A stretch of DNA of 64,000 bases. Origin: Neonectria sp. B-13. Lineage: Eukaryota; Ascomycota; Sordariomycetes; Hypocreales; Nectriaceae. Below, one piece after another: positions 22,821 through 34,556 of this stretch. Made by a program: the position numbers and the translations under genes. The notes below the pieces were generated by a model. The model ran no database searches. It was given only the letters and a program-made list of their open reading frames with translations, and was not told the DNA's origin. Numbering within the stretch: the first letter of the stretch is position 1; the number at the start of each line of letters is the position of its first letter. The stretch is from the NCBI GenBank assembly GCA_002682825.1, contig NOKP01000038.1, positions 124,001-188,000 of the forward strand. The letters are read 5' to 3'.

Positions 22821-24715
22821 TTAGGTATGAATTCCTGAGTAGTCATAACCGTCAAGAATCGTGATATACTCCCCTATTGTGTATTTAGCAAGGCAACATT
22901 CAAGACAGGATTAGTACCAACCAAACTTACTAGCAGAATTCCATCTTGTACCGAGAATACCGAGCACATTTTTGATAGTATTGGCCATAGGTAGGTAATC
23001 TTGACCACCTGTTTCCAAGGTGTACCATAAATAGTTTGCGGCAGCTTGATAAAGACAGTCGCAGACCAAAGGAGTCATTCTCAACAACCCTCCCAACTCT
23101 GTGACGGCCTGAAGGCGTTTTGAAAATAGAAACACGGTATTAGATATTTCCTTCAAGCCTAATATGGCTAGCTTTTGCATCTCCAGCAAACTTTCGCATC
23201 CCATTTGGTTAGCCTCGCTATTTTCACTGCAGCAATACGTATCGTAAAGGCTAAGCAACGCACTATGGCACAATGCCGTTGCAGTAAAAAGGGGCAGGTC
23301 AGCCGTGGCATCGTTCACATGCTCTAGGAGTTCTTCGGATTCGTTGGCAATTGTGGCAGCCAGCGCCTGCACTGTGCGACGAAGTTGCAGAGCTTCGTTA
23401 CATCTAAACTCAATATCAGAGTCTCTGTCGCTTATATGCCGCAGGACACGAGACAGCAAATGAGAAGCTTGGCAAGTTCTACCAAAGGGACAAATTTTTA
23501 CTGTTGTGGTAGTTGATACTGCAAGTGGTTGGACAAGGGCGAGTTCCTACGTCGAATTAGTTTTTTTCCCCTAGTATTCAGGCTTAGACCATACTCCTTG
23601 ATCCCAGTGCTTGTCATCCACGGGAAGTAGCTCATCTGGTCGGACATCGTCGCATGAGAATGGTCGATTTTTGCCGCCAACATTGACATATCTGTTTATT
23701 CAGCAAGCAACTCCAAGCAGGCTCTGCAAACATACCTGTCTAGCACAATCACAGCCCACCAAACTCGGTGCCTTTCTTCCAACTCAGTGGCTGATGCTTC
23801 TTGACATTAGAAACGAGGCAGAAAATCAAATGCAAGGGCATATGCCTACTTGGTGTGCGAAGCATCTGTGGTGCTCTCTTGAAATCGTGGATACCTATAG
23901 CGTGGCCCAATCTTGCGCAATGGCCTACACTGAGATAGGCCACTGGGTATATCGCATTCGCTATCTCGTATAAAGTGATGAGAAGTGTGGCTTGTAACAG
24001 CCGAACGGAGAAAATATTGCTCCTCTCGACATGAGAACAACAGGCTTTAGCGAGCCGATAGAGCTCACGGTTCGGTGGGTGTGAGCTATCGAGAGACCGG
24101 GTATGCAGTTGCATGGTGATCAAAAGGAGCGTTGTGTCGGGTTTTCGGCAATTCTTTGAAGCAGAGAGCTCTCGATACAGTCGCAATTTCGAGACTATCT
24201 TAAAGTAAGCGCACATGTTGCTGCCATGAACAACACAACAGATGTTGCAAGATGGACTGACCTATCGGTAAGAAAGTATGGATAGAGTTGAAATAGGCGT
24301 CAACATCGTGCATGTTTGATTGGGCACCAATAGAGTCAAACTCGGGAGGGAGTTCAAGCGTTGGCATCTGCAGCAAGGATTTTGTTTGCTGAAAATAAGT
24401 AGAATCGAGAAAAAACAGAGCAGGAAAGTGGTTTTCGCCTGGCAAGAGCCCCGGGGCAGTGGATTCATTGGAGCTAGGCGCCTTTGCTGCGGAATCGACG
24501 GTCTGTAAAGGCATTACAGTCGGGTTCTGGATTCGAGGAGCGACACGCGAGCGGTCCTCGGGATAAGGCGCCGCACGGCTGCCGACAGCGTAGTCGCAAG
24601 GCCGTCCATTTTTGGAGCAGAGAGAACATTCGGGAACCTCTCTGGTGCATTTTCGTTTCTGTTTGCGACATGCTACGCAGGCACGGACTGCTAGCGTGCG
24701 TCTTTCACTTTCCAT
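22821..24715 (-). CDS. Zn(II)2Cys6 transcription factor TF3 with fungal-specific regulator domain
   Basis: Nuclear regulator, 542 aa, from six inferred exons on the minus strand. Introns are at 24261-24195, 23849-23800, 23735-23692, 23594-23547 and 22930-22874; all are GT...AG and every phase closes. The zinc cluster near residues 12-39 starts CVACRKQKRKC and has C-x2-C-x6-C-x6-C-x2-C-x6-C spacing. The middle domain carries CARLGHAIGIHD, then TELEERHRVWWAVIVLDRY, then RPFSCDDVRPDELLP, the classic fungal transcription-factor domain. I chose ATG 24715, ten codons before the cluster; an in-frame upstream ATG (24847) would translate through the CGG repeats. The array at 24765-24821 lies 50-106 bp before the start, suggesting autoregulation. 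Intact. Confidence 0.88.
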
Positions 24716-24744
24716 GATGCTGAGGCATTTGGCCCGATGGCTTT

Positions 24745-24832
24745 GCAGGCGGGTTGGTTGTTTTGCGGGCGGACAACTCTGCGGGCGGACAAACTCTGCG
24801 GGCGGGCAACCTCGCGGGCGGGTGCGGAGTTT
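24745..24832. repeat. CGG-rich 16-17-bp tandem array in the TF3 promoter
   Basis: GCGGGCGG recurs at 24765, 24781, 24798 and 24814, spaced 16, 17 and 16 bp, with CAACTC-like linkers and a degenerate unit at 24745. Spacing of one and a half DNA turns is compatible with ordered protein binding. GGGCGGAC is shared with the SDR upstream array. Confidence 0.8.
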
Positions 24833-25959
24833 GCGTACGGTGGTCAAGCAGATGTCGGTTTCGGCCGCGTCACGTGGGGTCGCATTTTGTCAGACGGAAG
24901 AGTCGGTCCGGCCACGATGACTAAGGAAAGAGGGGTCAGGAAGACCAAAAGAGGGACATCCCTTGATGACAAGCAACAAGCAGACATGACAACAAGTCAC
25001 TCAATCGGCTCTATTACAGCCGTATCTATCATCAATTGCAATAGCCTATTTGGCCCCTCTATTATCATCAATTTCCCTGTGCCGTAACGCACAGCAATTC
25101 CGGCCGCTAGACCGAATTACACCCGGTCACGTGTCGGACACATTTGCTGTCACGACGCGGCCGTTTTCCCACAGTTCAGTTGAAAGAAGACATACGTCAT
25201 AGTTATGTTACAGTCATCTGCCAGGCATAAGAATCGGGTATTGCAGTTCAATTGAGTTCACCACGGTTGACACTCAATACCTTTTTAGTAAGGTCGACCG
25301 CATATTATTATAGTTCGGCTAAGACTGACTCTTCGGGCAAGCCGACAGCTTGATATCCTTGAGAAGAGAGGCAACTTGAGTGGGGACGAGAAAGCTGCTT
25401 CGACTTGGGATGAGAGGGTCGAGAACAACAACGCACAAGCGGTAAAGGCGACAGAGGAGATCAAGACTTCGTAACAAGGCAACCCTCAGAGAGGACTGAG
25501 TATCGAATAAAACTCAAGCTAGGGGCATAGTTAGAAGAGGTCTTGTATTCATATCGAGGCGGTTTAGAGAATGCTATCTAAGTATTATCTTCAGAGGAAT
25601 CTGCCTAGAGTTCATTGGGTTTTCCTGTAGAAAGTGAAAGTATACTAATAAAGATAGGTAGCTAACTCTAAAGAAAATTAACTACTCTAGAATCTATTCA
25701 TAATAGGGTAGGTAAAATTGGAAAGAAATCAGAATAACGTTGTAAATGTAAAACTGGCTTATAACGACCTTGATTTTAAAAAAGTCTAAACACACACTCA
25801 TCTGCTCATTTTCATAAACATGCAGTAAGAGTAGCCTCATCCTGACTTTTAGAGCATCTTAAGGGCTGCTCGTCTACTTACTCCCACAGACAGTGCCGAT
25901 CTCAACCTTTCCTGTCATGCGATTGTGTGAACAATAACATTTGCTTAATTATTGTTTTA
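24833..25959. other. Region between TF3 promoter and central AT-rich block
   Basis: Open frames (24737-25087, 25285-25482) overlap CGG repeats or have no family signature; no gene is supported. Two CACGTG palindromes occur, near 24872 and 25128. AT content rises after about 25550. Confidence 0.5.
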
Positions 25960-28900
25960 TCTAAGCGGCTATAATATTAACTCTGTTTTTTCCCGCACAT
26001 ATTAAGTATCTCTCTAACTTGTGACTCCTCTATAATAGGGATGGCATTTGTCCATATCTATATATCGTTTAAGCTATTTCAAGTGAGGATGGCAAATTTA
26101 TCAGGTCCAACTCTAACGTCCTCTAGTAATTGAGGCATCCCTAAGGCTAATATAACTATATCTAAAATATCACCTAGATCTACCATTTCCTAGTTAAGGC
26201 CCCTTGCTACCAGCAGCTGCTTAACTTTACTTTACTATAATAGCAAGTCCCTTACTAAGGCTTATTACTTAATGTTTATATTCTTTCTTAAGTTAAATTT
26301 ATATACTATAGATAGTAGAATATAACTAGTCTTACTATACTCAACTCTAAGTAGTCTAAGCTAATATCTAATAGTATAGCTAGCTTTAAGTAGAATACTA
26401 CTAGATATAGTATATATAGTGTTAATAATACTTTAATAATAGAGATAGTATGCTTAAAGTGAAGTTATATCTGCTTTACTAGAAAGGAGCATACTAATTA
26501 GCATTAGAAGCCCTTACTTAGCCCATTTATTACTCTTCTTATTAGAGAGTAGTAAGTAGAGTGTTCTAATATAGTAATTTATAGACTAGATACCAGTGCT
26601 AAGCTATACCCACTTAAGCGTTATAAGGTATAGTTCTAGGTCTTGAATAATAAGTTTAGAATTAAGTTACTTATAGTGGAAAGTCCTCTTAGTATAACTA
26701 TAAGACTCTATTCTTCTAGTGATAGCTTAATATTCGCCTCTAGAGAGCGAGGTTGGAATATAGATAAGAGGAATAGTTAGCCTAGAAATATATATTTACA
26801 GAGTAGGGTTACTATCTACCATTCCCTATAGCATGTTCATTTCCTCCTTAGTAGTAGCCAAGTTAGCTAGAGCCAGCTATACTAGCTTAGCAGTGTCAGT
26901 AAGACTGCTAGCGCTCAGCATCACTAGACAGTTAATATTAAGGCCGCGGGCATTATTAACTATCTCTTTATTAGCGGGACGTTCTTATTATCCTTATAGA
27001 AGAGGATATTACTCAGATTTGCAATATGGGGTTTAAAAGCAATAATACCCTTTTTAGCATTCCCTCCCCCTACTAAGGCGCCGGCTGATAGTATATAGTC
27101 TTAACGCATTACGGAAACCATACATCTACTAATGATAGTAGAGTATAGCTGGGCATTTTACTCTAGGGTTAAGGCTAGGATTTACTATATTATATAGGTA
27201 GTAATGTTAATGATAGCCTAGTATACTTATACTCTGGCTAAATAACTAGAGGGAGCTAGTGTAAGGTGACTGGGTTTTAAACCTAGGTTTGAAAGTCTGC
27301 TTACTTAAGCTAAGAAGAGAACCTACCCTATAGCCCAGTCTTTAAACCTAGGTTTGAAAGCTTAGTTACTTAGGCTAAGAAAAATATATAACCTAGTCTT
27401 TAAACCTAGGTTTGAAAGCTCGGTTATATAAACTAAGAACCTTATAGCCTAGTCTTTAAACCTAGGTTTGAAAAACCACCTACCTAAGTTGATAAAATCC
27501 TACAGTCCAGTTTTATAACCTAGGTTTAAAGAAATTATATATACTCTCTCTTTACTCCTTTAGCTCCTTACATTATCTCCCTTAACTTATTAATACTTAA
27601 ACAACTTATTAAAAGGCCCTTGATCTTACCTACTAGCCTTATTAATTTAGCTGATCAAGTAAGTACCTTAGAAACTGAACAATGAATATAATAGTAAATA
27701 GGAAATAGATAAAGAAGGAAAAGAGGAGGAAGATAGATAGAGGAAGATAGATAGAGGAAGTTGAATGAAGGAAGTTAGATATAGAAAGTTAGAGGAAGTT
27801 GAATAGATAAAGAAATGAGAAGCTGCTAGGAGGGGCTATATAATACCTTTATTATTATTATCTTAATCTAGTATAGTATAAGACAATCTACTCTTATTAT
27901 AAAAAGGCCTTTTAATACTTAATATTGGGTTATATAGTATTTACTCTTTGTATACTTAAGCTGGTTACTATAATCCTCTAAAGGAGATGTTTTCTTTTAG
28001 AGTAAATATAGCTACTTAGTTATCTTATTAAATTCTAGTTAAGTGCTTAACTATAACCTAGTAAAGTTTACTATATTATTAGTAAATCAAGGAACTTAGT
28101 ATTATAATATGCTATTAAATAGAAGAAAAATAATAGTAGTCTAACCTAAGAAAGGCTTAAGAAAACAATAGAGAGACAATCTATAGAATAACCTACTTAG
28201 TACCCTTAAGAGAGTTATAAAGCTATATGTTAATAATACTGAGTTTACCTAGGTGCTATTCACTAGGGATTTAACTAAAATCGCCTATATAAATCAGTGC
28301 TTATAGTCTATGCATTAGAGTTATATTGCTTAGAGTTAGGCTAGATTGTTAATTGATCTAAATTTCCTAACCCTTAGATTTAGGTTTAATAAGGGTTAAC
28401 TTAGGTTTAGGATTATATAGAAAAAGGGATTATAATTAAAAGGGAATCTATAATTGTATTTACTACTTAGCTTATTAAAAGACTTAAAGATTAGCTTGAA
28501 TTAAAGTTATTAACTATGGATAATATTATACAACTTAACATAGAACACTAAATACTTATTTACTAGGATTGCTAAGTAATAGTTCAGCCTAGTACTAGTA
28601 TTAAGTTATATTTCTAGTATAAATATTAACTAATAGAATAGATATTAAAAGATATTAAAGACTATTTTAATATTATAGATTTAACTAATCTAAAACTTAT
28701 TTAACTATCTAATAATAATAGTATAGTAATTAAACTGCTTAATGTACTATATAGATATAACTATACTGAATATAAATATCTTATAATAGTATAGAATAAT
28801 ATTACCTATTACTAGAGAGAGATAGGCTATAGTAATATAAAGAATTAATAGACTAAAGTTTAATTATAAACTTAAATATATAAAAAGTATATATAGTATT

Positions 28901-29486
28901 AAATTATTAAGAATAATAGTATAAAGAGATTAATACTTATATAGGAAGTAGTAGTTATACTAAGCTATAATAAGAGTACTATATAGTATATAATTACTAA
29001 GTATATAGATATATTTAGTAAAGATAATATAGAATAGCTTTAGAAAGGTAATATAGAAGAAGGACTAGATTATAATTCAGCTTAAGTAAAGTAGCTTAGA
29101 TAGGTATAGCACTTTAGGTCATAGGATAAGCTTAATATCTTTATAGTTACTAAGTAAGTAAAAGTAAAAACAATAGTTAGATAGTAGTAATAGTAAAGGT
29201 AAAGAACCTAATAGTAGGATAAAGCAGTAGCCTAAGAGCAGTAGGCACTATTATAGCTTAGTAAGAGCTTTAATTAAGAGGTAGAATATTATAGCTAGTA
29301 GCTTAATAGTATATTAATAGAAATACTATAGTAGCTAGGAAGCATTTTAGCTATTATATTATAGAAGGTATTATTCAAGCTTAAGAGTAAGACATTATTA
29401 ATAGTTAAGTACTATAGTATTAAATAGTACTATTTAAGCTTTTACTTATATATATACTAGCTTAAGTATAATAAGGCATTTAAGCA
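25960..29486. repeat. Central AT-rich, TpA-dense block (left half), RIP-like
   Basis: About 3.5 kb of A/T-dominated DNA with frequent TA steps and almost no long open frames. The 67-aa frame at 26833-27036 is not recognisable. It contains the CCTAGG-centred repeats at 27272-27535 and a purine-only microsatellite-like tract at about 27700-27810 (GGAAGATAGATA-type units). Probably heavily mutated transposons, though a centromere-like or other heterochromatic role cannot be excluded. Confidence 0.75.
27272..27535. repeat. Five ~56-65-bp repeats centred on palindrome AAACCTAGGTTT
   Basis: The palindrome AAACCTAGGTTT starts at 27279, 27344, 27402 and 27458; a variant (TAACCTAGGTTT) starts at 27516. 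Between them are repeated CTTAnnTAnnCTAAG-like inverted pairs, so each unit can form two small hairpins. The palindrome cores are unmutated while linkers vary. Mirror copy at 31737-32000. Confidence 0.8.
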
Positions 29487-29586
29487 NNNNNNNNNNNNNN
29501 NNNNNNNNNNNNNNNNNNNNNNNNNNNNNNNNNNNNNNNNNNNNNNNNNNNNNNNNNNNNNNNNNNNNNNNNNNNNNNNNNNNNNN
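29487..29586. other. Assembly gap of exactly 100 N
   Basis: One hundred unknown bases sit near the axis of the inverted repeat. A round 100 is the usual placeholder for a gap of unknown size, so the distance between the arms here is probably arbitrary. The right edge of the gap begins with an ATT trinucleotide run. Confidence 0.99.
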
Positions 29587-29785
29587 ATTATTATTATTAT
29601 TATTACTACCTTCTTCTTTATTTTTATCTTTATTATAAACCCTTAGGCTTTTACTCCTATAGTACTACTATATACTACTATTAAACCTACTATTATAACT
29701 ACTTAGTATTATCTTTCTACTATTTAACTTATAGACTATATTAAATAGTAAGCTCTACTATTTATCTATAAAGTAAACTATCTAC
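29587..29785. other. Unpaired spacer right of the gap, with an ATT microsatellite
   Basis: These 199 bp are the only sequenced part of the centre with no left partner; left-arm sequence stops at 29486, the mirror of 29786. The block opens with about seven ATT units and continues as AT-rich DNA. It could be the true spacer of the palindrome, or its left copy may lie in the gap. Confidence 0.85.
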
Positions 29786-32700
29786 TGCTTAAATGCCTTA
29801 TTATACTTAAGCTAGTATATATATAAGTAAAAGCTTAAATAGTACTATTTAATACTATAGTACTTAACTATTAATAATGTCTTACTCTTAAGCTTGAATA
29901 ATACCTTCTATAATATAATAGCTAAAATGCTTCCTAGCTACTATAGTATTTCTATTAATATACTATTAAGCTACTAGCTATAATATTCTACCTCTTAATT
30001 AAAGCTCTTACTAAGCTATAATAGTGCCTACTGCTCTTAGGCTACTGCTTTATCCTACTATTAGGTTCTTTACCTTTACTATTACTACTATCTAACTATT
30101 GTTTTTACTTTTACTTACTTAGTAACTATAAAGATATTAAGCTTATCCTATGACCTAAAGTGCTATACCTATCTAAGCTACTTTACTTAAGCTGAATTAT
30201 AATCTAGTCCTTCTTCTATATTACCTTTCTAAAGCTATTCTATATTATCTTTACTAAATATATCTATATACTTAGTAATTATATACTATATAGTACTCTT
30301 ATTATAGCTTAGTATAACTACTACTTCCTATATAAGTATTAATCTCTTTATACTATTATTCTTAATAATTTAATACTATATATACTTTTTATATATTTAA
30401 GTTTATAATTAAACTTTAGTCTATTAATTCTTTATATTACTATAGCCTATCTCTCTCTAGTAATAGGTAATATTATTCTATACTATTATAAGATATTTAT
30501 ATTCAGTATAGTTATATCTATATAGTACATTAAGCAGTTTAATTACTATACTATTATTATTAGATAGTTAAATAAGTTTTAGATTAGTTAAATCTATAAT
30601 ATTAAAATAGTCTTTAATATCTTTTAATATCTATTCTATTAGTTAATATTTATACTAGAAATATAACTTAATACTAGTACTAGGCTGAACTATTACTTAG
30701 CAATCCTAGTAAATAAGTATTTAGTGTTCTATGTTAAGTTGTATAATATTATCCATAGTTAATAACTTTAATTCAAGCTAATCTTTAAGTCTTTTAATAA
30801 GCTAAGTAGTAAATACAATTATAGATTCCCTTTTAATTATAATCCCTTTTTCTATATAATCCTAAACCTAAGTTAACCCTTATTAAACCTAAATCTAAGG
30901 GTTAGGAAATTTAGATCAATTAACAATCTAGCCTAACTCTAAGCAATATAACTCTAATGCATAGACTATAAGCACTGATTTATATAGGCGATTTTAGTTA
31001 AATCCCTAGTGAATAGCACCTAGGTAAACTCAGTATTATTAACATATAGCTTTATAACTCTCTTAAGGGTACTAAGTAGGTTATTCTATAGATTGTCTCT
31101 CTATTGTTTTCTTAAGCCTTTCTTAGGTTAGACTACTATTATTTTTCTTCTATTTAATAGCATATTATAATACTAAGTTCCTTGATTTACTAATAATATA
31201 GTAAACTTTACTAGGTTATAGTTAAGCACTTAACTAGAATTTAATAAGATAACTAAGTAGCTATATTTACTCTAAAAGAAAACATCTCCTTTAGAGGATT
31301 ATAGTAACCAGCTTAAGTATACAAAGAGTAAATACTATATAACCCAATATTAAGTATTAAAAGGCCTTTTTATAATAAGAGTAGATTGTCTTATACTATA
31401 CTAGATTAAGATAATAATAATAAAGGTATTATATAGCCCCTCCTAGCAGCTTCTCATTTCTTTATCTATTCAACTTCCTCTAACTTTCTATATCTAACTT
31501 CCTTCATTCAACTTCCTCTATCTATCTTCCTCTATCTATCTTCCTCCTCTTTTCCTTCTTTATCTATTTCCTATTTACTATTATATTCATTGTTCAGTTT
31601 CTAAGGTACTTACTTGATCAGCTAAATTAATAAGGCTAGTAGGTAAGATCAAGGGCCTTTTAATAAGTTGTTTAAGTATTAATAAGTTAAGGGAGATAAT
31701 GTAAGGAGCTAAAGGAGTAAAGAGAGAGTATATATAATTTCTTTAAACCTAGGTTATAAAACTGGACTGTAGGATTTTATCAACTTAGGTAGGTGGTTTT
31801 TCAAACCTAGGTTTAAAGACTAGGCTATAAGGTTCTTAGTTTATATAACCGAGCTTTCAAACCTAGGTTTAAAGACTAGGTTATATATTTTTCTTAGCCT
31901 AAGTAACTAAGCTTTCAAACCTAGGTTTAAAGACTGGGCTATAGGGTAGGTTCTCTTCTTAGCTTAAGTAAGCAGACTTTCAAACCTAGGTTTAAAACCC
32001 AGTCACCTTACACTAGCTCCCTCTAGTTATTTAGCCAGAGTATAAGTATACTAGGCTATCATTAACATTACTACCTATATAATATAGTAAATCCTAGCCT
32101 TAACCCTAGAGTAAAATGCCCAGCTATACTCTACTATCATTAGTAGATGTATGGTTTCCGTAATGCGTTAAGACTATATACTATCAGCCGGCGCCTTAGT
32201 AGGGGGAGGGAATGCTAAAAAGGGTATTATTGCTTTTAAACCCCATATTGCAAATCTGAGTAATATCCTCTTCTATAAGGATAATAAGAACGTCCCGCTA
32301 ATAAAGAGATAGTTAATAATGCCCGCGGCCTTAATATTAACTGTCTAGTGATGCTGAGCGCTAGCAGTCTTACTGACACTGCTAAGCTAGTATAGCTGGC
32401 TCTAGCTAACTTGGCTACTACTAAGGAGGAAATGAACATGCTATAGGGAATGGTAGATAGTAACCCTACTCTGTAAATATATATTTCTAGGCTAACTATT
32501 CCTCTTATCTATATTCCAACCTCGCTCTCTAGAGGCGAATATTAAGCTATCACTAGAAGAATAGAGTCTTATAGTTATACTAAGAGGACTTTCCACTATA
32601 AGTAACTTAATTCTAAACTTATTATTCAAGACCTAGAACTATACCTTATAACGCTTAAGTGGGTATAGCTTAGCACTGGTATCTAGTCTATAAATTACTA

Positions 32701-33312
32701 TATTAGAACACTCTACTTACTACTCTCTAATAAGAAGAGTAATAAATGGGCTAAGTAAGGGCTTCTAATGCTAATTAGTATGCTCCTTTCTAGTAAAGCA
32801 GATATAACTTCACTTTAAGCATACTATCTCTATTATTAAAGTATTATTAACACTATATATACTATATCTAGTAGTATTCTACTTAAAGCTAGCTATACTA
32901 TTAGATATTAGCTTAGACTACTTAGAGTTGAGTATAGTAAGACTAGTTATATTCTACTATCTATAGTATATAAATTTAACTTAAGAAAGAATATAAACAT
33001 TAAGTAATAAGCCTTAGTAAGGGACTTGCTATTATAGTAAAGTAAAGTTAAGCAGCTGCTGGTAGCAAGGGGCCTTAACTAGGAAATGGTAGATCTAGGT
33101 GATATTTTAGATATAGTTATATTAGCCTTAGGGATGCCTCAATTACTAGAGGACGTTAGAGTTGGACCTGATAAATTTGCCATCCTCACTTGAAATAGCT
33201 TAAACGATATATAGATATGGACAAATGCCATCCCTATTATAGAGGAGTCACAAGTTAGAGAGATACTTAATATGTGCGGGAAAAAACAGAGTTAATATTA
33301 TAGCCGCTTAGA
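29786..33312. repeat. Central AT-rich block (right half)
   Basis: Mirror of 25960-29486, with the same TpA-dense composition. It includes the CCTAGG-centred repeats (31737-32000) and a pyrimidine-only tract at about 31462-31572. Confidence 0.75.
31737..32000. repeat. Mirror copy of the AAACCTAGGTTT repeat array
   Basis: Palindrome cores end at 31756, 31814, 31870, 31928 and 31993, the exact mirror of the left array. Confidence 0.8.
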
Positions 33313-34439
33313 TAAAACAATAATTAAGCAAATGTTATTGTTCACACAATCGCATGACAGGAAAGGTTGAGATCGGCACTGTCTGTGGGAGTAAGTAGAC
33401 GAGCAGCCCTTAAGATGCTCTAAAAGTCAGGATGAGGCTACTCTTACTGCATGTTTATGAAAATGAGCAGATGAGTGTGTGTTTAGACTTTTTTAAAATC
33501 AAGGTCGTTATAAGCCAGTTTTACATTTACAACGTTATTCTGATTTCTTTCCAATTTTACCTACCCTATTATGAATAGATTCTAGAGTAGTTAATTTTCT
33601 TTAGAGTTAGCTACCTATCTTTATTAGTATACTTTCACTTTCTACAGGAAAACCCAATGAACTCTAGGCAGATTCCTCTGAAGATAATACTTAGATAGCA
33701 TTCTCTAAACCGCCTCGATATGAATACAAGACCTCTTCTAACTATGCCCCTAGCTTGAGTTTTATTCGATACTCAGTCCTCTCTGAGGGTTGCCTTGTTA
33801 CGAAGTCTTGATCTCCTCTGTCGCCTTTACCGCTTGTGCGTTGTTGTTCTCGACCCTCTCATCCCAAGTCGAAGCAGCTTTCTCGTCCCCACTCAAGTTG
33901 CCTCTCTTCTCAAGGATATCAAGCTGTCGGCTTGCCCGAAGAGTCAGTCTTAGCCGAACTATAATAATATGCGGTCGACCTTACTAAAAAGGTATTGAGT
34001 GTCAACCGTGGTGAACTCAATTGAACTGCAATACCCGATTCTTATGCCTGGCAGATGACTGTAACATAACTATGACGTATGTCTTCTTTCAACTGAACTG
34101 TGGGAAAACGGCCGCGTCGTGACAGCAAATGTGTCCGACACGTGACCGGGTGTAATTCGGTCTAGCGGCCGGAATTGCTGTGCGTTACGGCACAGGGAAA
34201 TTGATGATAATAGAGGGGCCAAATAGGCTATTGCAATTGATGATAGATACGGCTGTAATAGAGCCGATTGAGTGACTTGTTGTCATGTCTGCTTGTTGCT
34301 TGTCATCAAGGGATGTCCCTCTTTTGGTCTTCCTGACCCCTCTTTCCTTAGTCATCGTGGCCGGACCGACTCTTCCGTCTGACAAAATGCGACCCCACGT
34401 GACGCGGCCGAAACCGACATCTGCTTGACCACCGTACGC
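33313..34439. other. Mirror of 24833-25959, no gene seen
   Basis: Same content as the left copy: two CACGTG palindromes and no supported gene. Confidence 0.5.
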
Positions 34440-34527
34440 AAACTCCGCACCCGCCCGCGAGGTTGCCCGCCCGCAGAGTTTGTCCGCCCGCAGAGTTGTC
34501 CGCCCGCAAAACAACCAACCCGCCTGC
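34440..34527. repeat. CGG-rich tandem array in TF3 promoter, right copy
   Basis: Reads CCGCCCGC on the + strand, at 34451, 34467, 34484 and 34500, ahead of the TF3 ATG at 34557. Confidence 0.8.
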
Positions 34528-34556
34528 AAAGCCATCGGGCCAAATGCCTCAGCATC

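Larger units (their letters stand above)
1..29486 (+). repeat. Left arm of a ~29.5-kb inverted duplication
   Basis: The arm is matched as a reverse complement by 29786-59271. Every ORF pairs with a mirror ORF whose coordinates add to 59272, with identical translations, so no net insertion or deletion separates the arms. The homopolymers compared also agree, for example 12 A at about 2448-2459 and 12 T at about 7150-7161. The one mismatch found by eye is 18571/40701. The arm starts at the window edge, so its true outer end is unknown. Confidence 0.97.

Noticed and set aside
22022..24832. CRISPR-like array from the regular repeats
   Set aside because: Units are tandem CGG-rich promoter repeats without unique spacers, in a eukaryotic context.
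24737..25087. 116-codon frame opposite the TF3 start
   Set aside because: It runs through the CGG tandem array and the TF3 promoter; a shadow of GC-rich repeats.
26833..27036. 67-codon frame in the central AT-rich block
   Set aside because: Composition is that of a decayed repeat, and no motif is recognisable.
12747..33312. Giant-transposon (Starship) captain or cargo markers
   Set aside because: No DUF3435-type tyrosine recombinase, ferric reductase, NLR or patatin-like gene is readable in either arm.
25960..33312. Telomere repeats at the palindrome centre
   Set aside because: No TTAGGG arrays seen; isolated TTAGG-like words are expected in AT-rich DNA.
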